The position numbers were made by a program, and so were the translations under genes. From NCBI GenBank assembly GCA_003550325.1, contig QKWP01001666.1:49341-113340 (forward strand): a DNA stretch of 64,000 bases. The letters are read 5' to 3'. This DNA comes from Gigaspora rosea (Eukaryota > Glomeromycota > Glomeromycetes > Diversisporales > Gigasporaceae). The notes below the pieces were generated by a model. That model was not told the origin of the DNA, ran no database searches, and saw only the letters and a program-made list of their open reading frames with translations. Below, piece after piece: positions 24,541 to 35,930 of this stretch; position 1 is the stretch's first letter; the number at the start of each line of letters is the position of its first letter.

Positions 24541-24660
24541 AAATATATCGTGACTGTATGATTGGATTTGAACAATTTTTTTACCATTCGAATCCTCTCA
24601 ATGAGAGGATTCGAATGGTATAGAAATTGCTTGGATCTGATCATAGGATCACGATATATT
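24541..24660. repeat. Large palindrome in the transposon
   Basis: Perfect 18-bp arms ACCATTCGAATCCTCTCA (24583-24600) and their complement (24602-24619) around one base. The match extends imperfectly to AAATATATCGTGA at 24541 and TCACGATATATTT near 24660. The whole 120 bp can form one hairpin and may be a nested foldback element. Confidence 0.8.
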
Positions 24661-24720
24661 TACATTTTTTTTACAATTCACTAAATTACCCCTATTCGCC
24701 AAATTACCCTTTTTACCTTA

Positions 24721-26741
24721 CATTTGGTATATACATGAATTTCTTAAATATAGGGTGAATTATTTATAAATATAACATAAAATTAATGATTAATTTTTTT
24801 ATCTCTTATGTACAGAAATTTTTATTATGAAATCTTGTTTTGAGTTACTAATTAAATTTATAAAGTTAGTTTTTGGTTTTAATAGGAAGATAAAATTTAG
24901 CTATTAAAAATTTTTAATTCAGCTTAGAAAGATTAATTAAACAATAATTATAACTTTAAAAATTTTAATTCAGCTTAGAAAGATTAATTAAACAATAATT
25001 GTAACTTTAAAAATTCTATCAGTAACGTGTTTTTAGTCACCAACCCTTAATTTTTTTTATTAGTTAGGCTAATTTTGAATTTATATGAATAATGTGCTTA
25101 TTGTTATTATATTCACTTTTTTATTAAATTTTTACCATCCAAAGGTTTATATTTTACATAAGATTTCTAAATAAAACATGCCGTATCATACAAGCTATCG
25201 CTAATTCTTTTATAGGTCATTGCAACACATTAAAAAAATACAGTATTTCCAACTTTAATAAGTGTGTGTACTGGCGAATAAGTGGTATGCATACCATATC
25301 CTATTGTGGTTAAGAAACTCCATTGATTATACATAGTAAGGGATGTTTACTTAGTCATACTTGTTCAAGAGGTAAAAAAAAAACAAATATTTCCTAAGTT
25401 ATAACTTCACCGTAAGTTCACAAGAATAAGAGTCACACCGTACACCAGTAAGTCAAAGCAATAGGCTACTTCTACGTTAATTTTGATCTTTGAATGATAT
25501 ATATATATATTTATTTATTTTATATAAATATAAATTCTTATTAACAAAAGAATTTCAAAATAATTAACTTCGAATAAAATGACCAATTTGAAGATTTGTA
25601 TCCAACTTATTATTAAATAAATAAAAATTAATTAATTACTTATCATTCACATCCAGCAAAAAAAAATAAAAATAAAAAAATAATTAAATTAAATTAAATT
25701 AAAAAATAAAAATAATAACAAGTATTTGCAGTGTGCACTTTGAGTATCGTTAAGTATCTTTAAAATTTTTTTTATTTAAATATAAATTTTCACATCTTTG
25801 CTTCTAAATCTTTTAAACAAATACTAGAAACATATATTGTATGAGGAAATTTATCAAGCTGTTATTCTAAACGTCAAAAACCAGCAATTTATCTGAAATT
25901 TTTCGAAATAAAGCAAAACTAATGAAAATCAGTTTTTTAACTTATATTGACAAAGTGAAACAGACAAAATAATTTCTTTGAAAAAGCTATTCACTTTCGT
26001 ATAAACGGATGTTAAAAGCTATATAATCTAATCCAATTACGGAATAAACCTTTTTATTTGTTTGTTTTTTAAATGAAATTTATTAAATATGATTTAATAT
26101 ACCGAGGAAATTATTTATCATCTAAAAACTCATTACAAAAATACCTTAGTAGAAGCATTTAAAAGAATAAGTTTATTATTTTCAAGGCGATGTGGTTAAT
26201 TATATTAAAAATATTACCTATTTTCAAACAAGTTTTCATTTCATGTAACTTAATAATATTTTTTTTTAAAAAAAAAAATTAATAAATAAATAAAATAATA
26301 AAGAGTTGCAATTTGTTTTGTTTTACATTTAATTTTATTCTGATTATAAAATAAATAATGTTTGTAATAAAACAAAGATAGCGGATAGTACTAAGGGAGT
26401 TGTTTATGTGATGCACAGTTATGTTAATGAGTAATTAGAAGTTTGTTTGTATTATTGATAACGGGAGGTGGTGATAGTTTACGAACAAATAAATTCGGAT
26501 CTGATAAACTCACTGACAATTACTTCACAGACAACTTAGTTCACAGAAAATTAATTTGTAGCCAAGGTTATTTTACAGACGATTAACTCACAAAAAGTCA
26601 TTTTATAGATATTTATTTCACCGACAGCTCATTTTACAAAATAATTTTAAAAAAAGCTTACCTGTGAAATAGACAGTTGATAAATATATTGTCTACAAAT
26701 GAGACTTGTCTGTGATTTAATTGTTTGTAAAATAACTTTTT
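24721..26741. other. AT-rich intergenic stretch with short tandem repeats
   Basis: A 53-bp tandem duplication with TTCAGCTTAGAAAGATTAA lies at about 24905-25013. At 26490-26660 the word (C/T)ACAGACAA recurs every 20-25 bp, giving a degenerate repeat. No gene seen. Confidence 0.5.
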
Positions 26742-27347
26742 TTTTTTTTTTTTTTAAACCTGGCGACTTGATCGTCGTCAGGACGCTGCATAGCGTCACT
26801 TTTATTAGATCATTAGTTTTACTGGGGCCTTCCTTAAACGTCAGGTCCCCTACATACTTCACATACATCATTACTATAACTAGTAATTCTAAATCTATTG
26901 TACCCAGCCGGAATTAACCAGCTGACCCATAACTACCGGGGGATTTAACCGTTAAGTATTCGTCCATCGGAACTTCGCCGAAGGGTAATTGCTGTTCGTC
27001 CATCGGAACTTCGCCGAAGGATAATTGCTGTTCGTCCATCGGAACTTCGCCGAAGGTAATTGTCACTGTTCGTCCACCGGAACTTCGCCGGAGGTATTTA
27101 ATTTTCCGACCGGATTTCCACCGGGGGTATTCAAGTTTATCAACCGGATTTTCACCGGGATTGTCCTTATAAAGCACGCATACATGGAATGTGGTTAGAT
27201 TTTCCCAATGCGGTCCTAGCATCCTAGTTCAGCCCATCCGTCTCATGATCGAGTATAGTTTTTCTTTGTCCGCTAGTAGGGGTTGAACCGGCGAACTTAC
27301 ATTTGGAGACCTGGGTGCGTAACCACTACGCTATCGACCCGCAGGTC
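26742..27347 (-). mobile_element. tRNA-derived SINE, 606 bp
   Basis: On the minus strand it starts GACCTGCGGGTCGA. It has a Pol III A box TAGCGTAGTGG (27323-27333) and B box GGTTCAACCCC (27279-27289), 33 bp apart as in a tRNA. A body carries four 36-41-bp repeats of TTCGGCGAAGTTCCGATGG (about 26955-27110), a tail TAATAAAAGTGACGC..CGTCC, and poly-A. It is flanked by perfect 13-bp target duplications AAAATAACTTTTT (26729-26741 and 27348-27360). Its 3' end resembles that of the LINE at 31.65 kb, which probably supplied the reverse transcriptase. The 102-residue frame at 26914-27222 is part of the SINE and not a gene. Confidence 0.9.
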
Positions 27348-27360
27348 AAAATAACTTTTT

Positions 27361-27687
27361 CTATGAACTAAGTAGCCTATGGTGATTATTTGTGAAATAA
27401 TATGGTCACAATATTCGAGAACATACTTATCTCAGATAATTAATATTTGACGAATAAAATAAAATTAAATAGTTAATATTCATAAAGTTGAACAACTTAT
27501 TAAAAAATTTGATAAATAATATAGTATTATATATTATATTAGTTAATTTTAATTTTAAAATAACTTCAAATGTACTTGATAAATTTTATAGTCTTTAATT
27601 ATTCGACAATCTAAACATTATCATAAAATAAAATACGTAATAAATTTATATATTTATAAATAAGTTTAACATCGCGATACTTACCAG
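27361..27687. other. AT-rich stretch after kinase relic
   Basis: Minus-strand sequence after the donor at 27687 resembles 7020-7327 (GTTAAACTTATTTATAAATAT near the start), so it is probably the homologous intron or 3' region of the kinase paralogue. Confidence 0.45.
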
Positions 27688-28150
27688 TAGGGATACCAGA
27701 GACTCGATAGATTTGCTTGTTGAAGAAGACCTTTATTATAAAAGTTATAAAAAATATTTTAATTATTTACAGCACAAGCGTTTACATTAAATAATTTGTT
27801 AAATAATATCATACCTATAATTGAACTAATATTTTTATATGTGCTAATAATATTTCTAGTATATATGATCGGATGATTTTGAATATTAATGGTGATGTTT
27901 TAAATTTTTATCAGCATTTAAGAGTTGCCTATTAATTTAAGTTTTCATCATCTGAAGCAGTTACTAATTGTGATATTAAGTTTTTTGACCATTTTTATAA
28001 CTCTAAAACTCATACATTTTTGCTATTTCGAAATGACAATAGGGAGTTCTGGGGCAAACTCTGGTCGTAATCCTTGCTAATCTTGATTGCAAGATCAATA
28101 TCAAATTTATGTCCATCAAAAGACCTTTATCCGGTGACATTTTTACTATA
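27688..28150 (-). pseudogene. C-terminal relic of a TKL kinase
   Basis: Minus-strand translation in shifting frames gives MSPDKGLLMDINL (eroded RPFDG-type segment), GLRPEFAPELPIVISK, a C-terminal part with QLLNADKNL and PDHIY-like words, and an exon end ATCCCTACTG followed by the donor GTAAGTATCG. Order and intron position match the minus-strand kinase ending at 7.33 kb. The catalytic core is missing upstream, stops are frequent, and a repeat begins at 28160. Confidence 0.75.
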
Positions 28151-28159
28151 ATTTTACAA

Positions 28160-29400
28160 ATCAATTAGCGCTTAGAAATAATTGTTAACGCTTGGTGTTA
28201 CTCTAAATTACTTTTCTGGGAGGTCGGCTAAAGCAGAGTGAAATTAGGTTAGGGTTGGGGTTACCTTTTTGATGCAATTATTAATAGAAGGTTATATAGA
28301 TATCAATAATGTAATTTATGCAGTGTGCAGATCATATATTGCTCTTTTCTGGTAAATTTTAGTTGTATTGACATTTATTTTTGGCAATTTGATTTTCTTT
28401 GACTTAACTTTTTTTGGAAATTTTGGGTTTCACAAATTTCAACCGATTGTAGTCTATATTCAATTCTCTTGCGCGCGCTTGTGCTTGCGATTGAGCTTGC
28501 GTAAGAGCAGTGCATGCGAAGCGCTGCGCAGCGCAATGCTCAAGCGCTCTCAAAATTTTTCGCTTAACGAACATCGGTTGTATATATAGAATAAATTACA
28601 AATGACGATTAAAAAGGAAGTCCAATTTTTTCGCACAAATAAAATAATGCATATCTTAATTACCAAATATAGGACAATTACCTAACCTTAATTGGTAAAA
28701 TATATATATATATATAAATAGTTGCAAATAAAGAGATCCATTATTATTAAAATGCATGAATAAATTAATAAAAATATTGCATATTTTAATTACCAAATAT
28801 AAAAATTTACCTAACCTTTATTAGGTAAAAAATCAATTATTGTATTTTTAGTTCAAAAAGCTCAATAATCGATAAAAATGCTATTCATTCATATGTATAT
28901 ACTATTTTTTTCACTTTATTGATATTTTAAAACATGCACGGCTCTTGAACATTTAATTAGCGCTTAGAAATAATTGTTAGCGCTTCGTGCTACTTTGAAT
29001 TACTTTTCTGGGGGAAATTTTGGTTGGATTGACGACATTTTTTGGTAATTGATTTTCTTTTAAATGTCTTTTTTTGGTAATTTTTGGTTTCACGTATCTC
29101 TTTCTCTAGTGCTTGATCAAGAGCAGTGCATTGCGCTGCGCTGCTCAAGCGCAAGCTCAAGGGCGCTCAAATTTTTTCACTTATCGAATGACGGTTGTAT
29201 ATATAATAATAAAAAAAATCACAAATGATGATTTAAAAAGTAAATTCGTGATACTGAAATTGCACAAATGAAATATTGCATGACTTCATTACCAAAACAG
29301 AAAACAATCGCCTTACCTTATCGGGTAGAAAATTGATACGATAATCGAGGTATGGACTAAAATGTAATCAATTCATGTGTGCTATTTTTGATTAACATTT
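28160..29400. repeat. Diverged direct repeats with GCGC palindromic core
   Basis: AATTAGCGCTTAGAAATAAT opens copies at about 28163 and 28957. The following parts, with TTGGTAATTGATTTTC- and GGTTTCAC-like words, a GC-rich AGCGCTGCGCAGCGC core (about 28517) or TGCGCTGCGCTGCTC (about 29127), GTTGTATATA, and CATTACCAAA, are shared. The plus-strand frame 28368-28589 is inside and not supported as a gene. Probably a non-autonomous element inserted twice. Confidence 0.65.
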
Positions 29401-29455
29401 TTTAAATTTGAACTATGAGATTCCCGAATAAAGAAAAAGTAAAATCATTATTAAA

Positions 29456-30117
29456 CTAAAAATAACATCAAAAATCCATAATTAAGGGATTTCAGAATTA
29501 AAATTCGTAAATTAGCCTCATATTAAGGCAGAGTTGGGGGATAACTGTGCCAAATAACCCTTTTTCATGATGATGGTGCTGATTATTATAATGATAATGG
29601 GATAGCATTTTTGCTCTCGATGCACTTATATAATATTCGTTCATATGTGTGCATATCGTAAAAAGGCTAAGTATATTCATACATTTATATGTCCTGTATT
29701 CTATTTTTTTCTCAAGAATTTTATTTTAAACTTCATTCATTCAAGGTCAACAGATCGAAAAGGGAGCTATGCAAGAATGCCCCGGTAAGGATGCCAGTGA
29801 GAAAAAATCGGTTCAATCACAATTCAAATTGAGGAAAGTGCAGTGGAAGGTAAGTGATCAATCAATTTCCTAATAAGGACGTTTCACATGAAACTAATAT
29901 AACAAAAAAAATTCTTAATAGGTATAAAATACATGGAAGTTAAGGATGACAATGGCAGCTCCAGTAAGAAAACAAATTCGTACCAACCCACCTTATCCCA
30001 CTGAATCCTGCTATTTTGCAACCATGTGTGTACACAGCCGGCCTGCGTTATGCAGGTACTAAAAATAACATCAAAAATCCATAATTAAAGGGTTTCAGAA
30101 TTAAAATTCATAAATCA
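29456..30117. repeat. 60-bp direct repeats with possible short exons between
   Basis: AAATAACATCAAAAATCCAT and the following bases occur at 29456-29515 and 30058-30117. Between them, the plus-strand frame near 29752-29850 reads QQIEKGAMQECPGKDASEKK and LRKVQWK, then a GTAAGT donor. After a possible acceptor, DDNGSSSKKTNSYQPTLSH ends at TGA near 29995. I do not recognise this peptide, and the exon call is weak. Bases 30118-30600 hold nothing that I can name. Confidence 0.4.
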
Positions 30118-30781
30118 TGGCTAATCTTAAACATCAATCTTAAGCAGCAATAGCTTGATTTCAAAACCCCTGGTCGACAGCCGTTCTACGTATGGGTGTG
30201 AGAAACCACCAGCTGACCACAAATAGCTAGGTCAATTATACATCGAATGCACTGATGTATGCTGTGTATTGTGCTGAAACAAGCTAATAAAGTTCAGCAT
30301 CCGGCATTCTGTGCTGGTGTGCTTCCAAATAAGACATGCTTACGGATTTTTTCATATATATTAGTTGACTCACGCATGATATCCGTAAATGTGGTTATAA
30401 AAAAAAAATTTTAAAAAAAAATTTGGCCTAACCAGTTCATTTCTGGCATATCCCTAATTAGTTATCTTTTCGATCTGTTGACTTCTGTCAACTGACAAAA
30501 AAAAAAGATCTGAAACAGAATTTTTTATGTAAATCATGATAATTTCAAAGCAGACTAACTCATCCCAAGACATGATTTTAATCATTTGGATGATTAAATT
30601 ATCATAGTTTTGTGATCATTCTAGAATTATGATAAACCATCAGGGTGAATAATGAAGTTTATTTTTTTTTACTTTAACGATGGTTTTCAAGAGAATGTAT
30701 GTAATTAACCATAATTATTTATTCGTTCAATAATTACTAGGGTAAGTATGATGAATATGAAGTTTAATTTTGTTCACTTTA

Positions 30782-31712
30782 CAGAGTAGAAGAAATGTAA
30801 CAATTAAAGAGGCTCTAAATAGCAGTTCAAATACAACAAAAGGATGGACAGAGAGATGGAAGCCATATATACAAACATGGAATCGGTTGGAGGGTAAAGT
30901 GCTAGGAGAAGGTAATGGACCTTGGGACCCTGGCGATCTTGAAATAGGAAATCAACATGGTAATTTTTCAGTAAAAAAAGCTACGGAATACCTACGTTCT
31001 AAAGTCAATGTTACTGCTAGCCAAACAGATCATGTAGGCTGGATTAAAGAAAAGTGGACTATTAATATAAAGAAGGATGTGGTTTGGAGGCTAAAACTTA
31101 GGGCACTTCCTTTAGGATATCGACTAGTACATATCAATCAGGAAGAAAATGGAGAATGTCCTGCATGTCCTAGAGAAATACAAACCCCATTACACTTCGC
31201 CCTAGAGTGTAAAATTAGTAAAATGATATGGACCGAAGCATACAAACATCTGATAATATCAAATGAGGATGGACCCCTGAAGTCATGGGATGAAATTTTT
31301 TCTGCTATGAACATTGAAGAGCCTGCCAAACGTAAAGCAGCTATATGGCTGCATATCACCTGTCTATATGAGATCTGGTGTTAGTAGCCCAGGTCAAATG
31401 GGGACAGAAATGGATACCAGAATCGATACTATCTGATATAGTCCAGATGAGAATTAGTAAGGAGTTAAAGGTTCTGAAAGCTTTACAAAAGGGGGACATA
31501 ACAGTTTAAAGAAGGTAACGAAATATCTTTATCTGAACTTTCTCAGATAGATTTTAGGATAGGTAAGAAGGACTTGACCCGGAATAAAAATGTAAATAGT
31601 TCGATAGTCTATTTTTATTATAATATAATTTTGTATTAGATGTTAGTCAGTAAATTATTAATAAAGTACGCCTACATGGCGTCCTCTTCGGAGGTTTGTT
31701 AAAAAAAAAAAT
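30782..31712 (+). mobile_element. 5'-truncated LINE
   Basis: Flanked by target duplications TTTTGTTCACTTTA (30768-30781 and 31713-31726), ends in a poly-A run, and has a 3' tail TTAATAAAGTACGCC..GGCGTCC..GGAGG. It keeps only the 3' end of the second LINE frame. It is inserted in the tandem array. The tail is shared with the SINEs at 26.7 and 35.2 kb. Confidence 0.85.
30785..31384 (+). pseudogene. LINE reverse transcriptase C-terminus with zinc-binding domain
   Basis: About 200 residues follow the 5' truncation. The middle reads WRLKLRALPLGYRLVHINQE and is followed by GECPACPREIQTPLHFALEC, i.e. C-x2-C ... H ... C of the reverse-transcriptase zinc-binding (zf-RVT) domain. This domain lies C-terminal of the polymerase and thumb in plant and fungal LINEs. 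No reverse-transcriptase catalytic motif is present because the 5' part is missing. A stop follows LHITCLYEIWC; downstream frames show a few more family-like residues (WGQKWIPESILSDIVQMRIS). Confidence 0.85.
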
Positions 31713-32599
31713 TTTTGTTCACTTTAACGATTGCATTTCAGAACAATATATGATTAGCCGTAATTATTTAATCATTTAATAAAATTAACAAAATGAGTAT
31801 TATGTTTAATTCGGTTCACTTTAATGATTGTGTTTCAATAAATCATCAGGGCAAGTATGAAGTTTAATTCTGTTCATTTTGATGATTGTGATTCAAAATG
31901 ATGTATGATTAATCATAATTCATTTAATCATTTAATAAATATGAGGATGGGTATGAAGTATAATTCTTTTCACTTTAATGATAGTGTTTCAAGAGATTGT
32001 ATATACAATTAACCATAATTATTTAATACCCAATAAATTACTAGCATGAGTATGAAGCTTAATTCTATCCACTTTAATAATTATGTTTCAAAAGAATGCA
32101 TGATTAATCATAATCATTTAATCGTTCAATAAATCATTAGATGAATATTAACTATAATCATTTGTCATGGTTTGCAAATTTGCAGATTGCTACATACCCA
32201 TACAATCACCTGATTGTTGTCCGATTGCGTAATTGAAAAGATCGTAAAAGATTGTAAAGTGTGTTTTTTGGCTATATCTATGCTCACTAAAAATTATTGC
32301 AGAATCACGCAACTAGACAACGATCAGGTAATTGTTCAGGTGATTGTAGTAATTGTATAGGTGTGCATCGATCTATAAATTTGATCAAAAAAACATCAGT
32401 TTGCAAGCTGTAATAATTGTTTAATAAATTACCAGCGTGAGTATAAAGTTTAATTCTTTTTACTTTAACAATTGTGTTTCATAACAATATATAATTAATC
32501 ACAATCATTTAATTATTTAATAAATTACCATGCATTAATTTAATTGACTACCAGTTTAATCCTTTACCCCTGTGCTGTTAATTATAATAATTTGCTTGA

Positions 32600-33880
32600 A
32601 AGTTCTCATTGGAGACATATAAATATATAAGATAACTTAAGTAATATTTGTTAAGCTGTATAAAAACAAAAATCTAAGCAAAAGTTTAATAAGATATATA
32701 AAAAAATACTTTAAGTAAAACTTTATTAAGTTATATAAAAAATAATTTAAGCAAATGTTTAGTAAGTAATCTAAAAAAATAATTTAATTAGTTATATTAA
32801 AGAATAATTTGAGCAAAGATTTAATTAGTAATTTGAGCAAAGGTTTAGTAAGCAATTTTGAGCATAGTAAGTAATTTGAGCAAAGATTTAGTAAGCTATA
32901 TAGAAAAATAACTTAACTAAAGGTTTAATAAATAATTTGAGCAAAGGTTCAGCAAGTAGGGATGTTACGGTCTGGTCTCAGTTCAAAAGACCGGGTCCGA
33001 GTAGCGGACCACAAACTGGACCAAATTTCATAAACCGGTTCATGGACCGGTCCTATTTTAGTCCGGTTCAAGAACCGGTCTACCTGCAGCCAATAAGATT
33101 GGAGAATTTTGACTATTGTAACACATAAATTGAGATTTCGAATGAACTATATCATTATACAGTATAATGGTTTTTTTATATAAATAAAAATATAAAGTAT
33201 AATTACTTGTAATAAGAAGATAATCGTAAAGCAGAAACTGATATAGAAATTATCCTATTTGGGTTGTCAGTAACCAATAAATTTTTTAACCTTAATTCAG
33301 TTTTTAGCAATTAAAGGTTATATACAAAAACCAATTCCAGTAAATCGATTTCGACTGAAGAATGTGTCTGCAATATTATTTGAGAACAAGTTTGATTTAG
33401 CCTCAATCGCATAGTTATGTATTTAAAGTAATACATAAAATATATATTACGGATGGACTGATCTGGACTGGTCCCAATTTATGGACTGTAGACCGCTTAG
33501 ACCAGTCCAAAAGACTGGTTCAGACTGCGATCCTTGCTGGACCGTAACATCCCTATCAGCAAGGCTATATAAAAAAAACAATTTAAGTGTGATTTAATAT
33601 GCAAAGATTTGGCAATTAATTTGAGCAAATGATCAGTAAGCAATTTGAGCAAAATTTCTGTAAGTAATTTGAGCGAAGGTCCAGTATGTTATATAAAAAC
33701 AACTTGAACAAAGGATTAATAAGTAATTTGAGCAAAGGTTCAATAAGTTATTTGAGCAAAGGTTCAATTGTAATTTTTGAGCATAAGTTAGTATATGATT
33801 TGAGTGAAAGTTTTATTATTTACACTTTTATCAGTAAATACAAAAAAAAATATAGTAAAGTTCAGAAAAGTAAATAAATA
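32600..33880. repeat. AATTTGAGCAAAGG tandem repeat
   Basis: Degenerate 25-55-bp units with AAGTAATTTGAGCAAAGGTTTAGTAAG, split by a hAT-like element at 32957-33555. Many units contain GTAAGT or GTAAGC next to a TAG or CAG, so there may be a distant link to the intron-like arrays, but the overlap of AG and GT makes this weak. Confidence 0.65.
32957..33555. mobile_element. Non-autonomous hAT-like element
   Basis: Terminal inverted repeats TAGGGATGTTACGGTC and GACCGTAACATCCCTA, with perfect 8-bp target duplications TCAGCAAG (32949-32956 and 33556-33563). Sub-terminal regions are rich in GGACCGGTCC-type words in both orientations. About 599 bp with no transposase. Eight-base duplications and this terminus are typical of hAT elements. 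Confidence 0.9.
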
Positions 33881-34665
33881 AAAAATAGTTTTTGTTAAAA
33901 AATTTGACTTATCGAATTTATATCTATTATTATAGGAAATAAATAAAATAGAATAATAAAATAGAAATAATACTAGAAAACAGATAAAAACAAAACCAAG
34001 CATCTTCAATTCTCAAGTATAAGCTTATTACCTCTAATAAAATCTTAGAACAGATAGCCTTAACTTACAAAAAAAATAAATTCTTCCCACTTTATAATCA
34101 CCTCCTATAATCACACCAAATAAAACCTCTTTCTAATTATTCCTCTATTTGAGCCCAATTACTATTTAATATATATTAACAAACCTCTATATAAGCACAC
34201 CTCTTTATAAGCACATTTTACAATTTTGCTCTTTACCTGCATTTATAATAATCCCAACAATTAAAATGACACTTTGAGCAGACAACTTCAAACCAAAAAA
34301 CAAACCAAAAAAAATAATACAAATATACTATATTTGCAACTTTACTAAATTTCTTTATTATATACTACTAAATATTAAATTACAAATTTAAAAATTAACA
34401 GATATTAAGATATACCAACTACATAAGACTAGACTAGACCACAACTCTAATATTACTAATATGAAAACTATCAAACCAAAATTTATTATGCTTCAAAAGT
34501 GTAAAAGTCCATACATAATAAAATTATCCTAAGTCTACTCTATACAACTAGAATCTAAATTTTAATTTAGACATTAAACATTTTGAGATATTAATACTAT
34601 GGCAAATAAGCTAAAAAAAAGCAAACTCCCTGCGCAAGAGCAGGCGCATAACTTGTTAATATCTG
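33881..34665. other. AT-rich stretch
   Basis: No gene. At 34185-34225, CCTCTATATAAGCACACCTC resembles the ends of the MITE at 41.24 kb and could be a remnant of that family. Confidence 0.45.
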
Positions 34666-34669
34666 CTAC

Positions 34670-34735
34670 TAGTATAAGCTGCTGTTTGCCTGATAAAACT
34701 AAGGTGCAACGTATGGCATACTTCATAAAAATTGT
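34670..34735 (-). pseudogene. Kinase activation-segment relic
   Basis: The minus strand reads MPYVAP, a TAG, then an eroded VLSGKQ-like stretch and ADI-like residues, matching the PYVAPEVLSGKEQF..AADIY part of the kinase at 7.3-8.7 kb. Only about 65 bp remain. Confidence 0.5.
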
Positions 34736-34739
34736 TTAA

Positions 34740-35240
34740 TTAAATTGGTTATAATTAGTGACTATTCATTAAATAGTTTACAATTAGTAAACCCTATTGA
34801 CCCTATTGATATCCTATTGACCTCGATTAGTGACTATTAACAAAATAGCTTACAATCAGTAAAAACCTTATTGATCCTATTAATACCCTATTGGGTACTA
34901 TTGCACTAATTGATAAAAATAAGCTTTTTATTACCTCAGTGCTAACCTGGATGTTATTACAATAGATTAATATGGAAGAATGAAACGGATAAAATAATAT
35001 CTTTAAAAAATACCTTTAAACTATTGTTGATCATTGTAATTTAGCCGATGTTGTGTGCCCCAATACAGCAAGTAAAGGTCTCACTAAGTTCATTGATATA
35101 GAATAATGCGCTAAGAAACAAAATTTAATATATCTTATTGAGGTTTTATAGATGACATGCATTGGTACAGGAAATCCCTTTGCATATAAATTAACCAAAA
35201 TTATCATAATGGCTTTTTTTTATAAACATATAAGGTATAA
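34740..35240. repeat. CCTATTGA-rich duplicated stretch
   Basis: Two copies of a segment with TTAGTGACTATT, AATAGYTTACAATYAGTAAA and CCTATTGA/T words (34755-34825 and 34828-34905). The remainder to 35240 is featureless. Confidence 0.5.
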
Positions 35241-35249
35241 TTAAAAATA

Positions 35250-35760
35250 AAATAAGGTCGTATTCGCAAGGTCGCAAGTTCAAGCCCACCGGGAGGCAAA
35301 ACTGATCATTGAGGGGATCTTCCATTTATAACAGACGACTCAACTAAAACAATTAAGGTCGTGTGATACAGCCACAAGATAAACGACACCAGAAAAGGGA
35401 AAATCCGTCAAGAAATGACGTAAACATTGAGGAATTCCCGATTTGAAGATTATGAAGTACTGACCTATGAAAGAAATGTATCACGAGGCTCTTGCCGAAG
35501 AAACTGGAGTATGGAGTAGGGTGGTATGGATTTAAGGATAATCCGGTTAGTTGGGGTCATGTAAGTTAGAGAATTGCGGACTCGATAACAGAGTCCTACA
35601 CCGTGGGATTAGGGACCCAGGACGTCATATGATGTACTTAATGATATGTACTCCGCTAATTCAGAGATAATTTGAAGTTTAATTAATAAAGTACGCCTAG
35701 AGCATCCTCCATAAAGGGAGGTTTATAAAATAAAAAATAAAAAAAATAAAATAAAATAAT
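35250..35760 (+). mobile_element. SINE-like element sharing the LINE tail
   Basis: Begins near a Pol III B-box-like GCAAGTTCAAGCCC (about 35272). A GC-richer body follows, with CGTCAAGAAATGACG and ACAGAGTCCTACACCG, then TTAATAAAGTACGCCTA..GCATCC..GGGAGGTTT and an A-rich end. The last 40 bases match the LINE tail at 31650-31700. The A box is missing, so the 5' end is probably truncated. Confidence 0.7.
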
Positions 35761-35930
35761 TCCTGTTGAATCTGTCATAATATCACTAGATGCTAGATAA
35801 TGCACTGTACTAATTATTGGTGCGACATGTCGTAATTATTACTACAAGTGATAATTATTATATGTCGTAATAATTACGACAGGTCGTAATTATTACTATG
35901 TGTCATAATAATACGACTATACATGTTGGC

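Larger units (their letters stand above)
22283..24718 (-). mobile_element. Pogo/Tigger-like DNA transposon, 2.4 kb
   Basis: Terminal inverted repeats AGGTAAAAAGGGTTAATTTG (22283 onwards) and the complementary CGCCAAATTACCCTTTTTACCT (ending at 24718), each flanked by TA (22281-22282, 24719-24720). A second inner pair, GTAATTTGGCGAAT, is at 22479-22492 and inverted at 24694-24707. The transposase is on the minus strand. TA target, long terminal repeats and a CENP-B/DDE transposase fit the pogo branch of Tc1/mariner. Confidence 0.8.
30600..32560 (+). repeat. Degenerate tandem array with AG-N-GT junctions
   Basis: About eight units of roughly 100-125 bp, split by the LINE at 30782-31712. Units share GTATGAAGTTTAATTCTGTTC-like and ACTTTAATGATTGTGTTTCA-like blocks, then ATCATTTAATAAATTA. 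Junctions: CAG-G-GTGAAT (30641), TAG-G-GTAAGT (30738), CAG-G-GCAAGT (31847), CAG-C-GTGAGT (32433). Four others are degraded, such as TAG-C-ATGAGT at 32042. Architecture resembles the arrays at 8.7 and 43.2 kb but with one base between acceptor and donor. Confidence 0.5.

Noticed and set aside
26914..27222. 102-residue minus-strand protein
   Set aside because: Lies wholly inside the SINE and translates its internal minisatellite.
27270..27340. A functional tRNA gene on the minus strand
   Set aside because: Boxes A and B are present, but the acceptor stem does not pair well. The sequence continues into a SINE body with poly-A and target duplications.
30770..31384. Host gene of 204 codons
   Set aside because: The first codons lie in the target site; the rest is a LINE C-terminus with zf-RVT motif, poly-A and target duplications.
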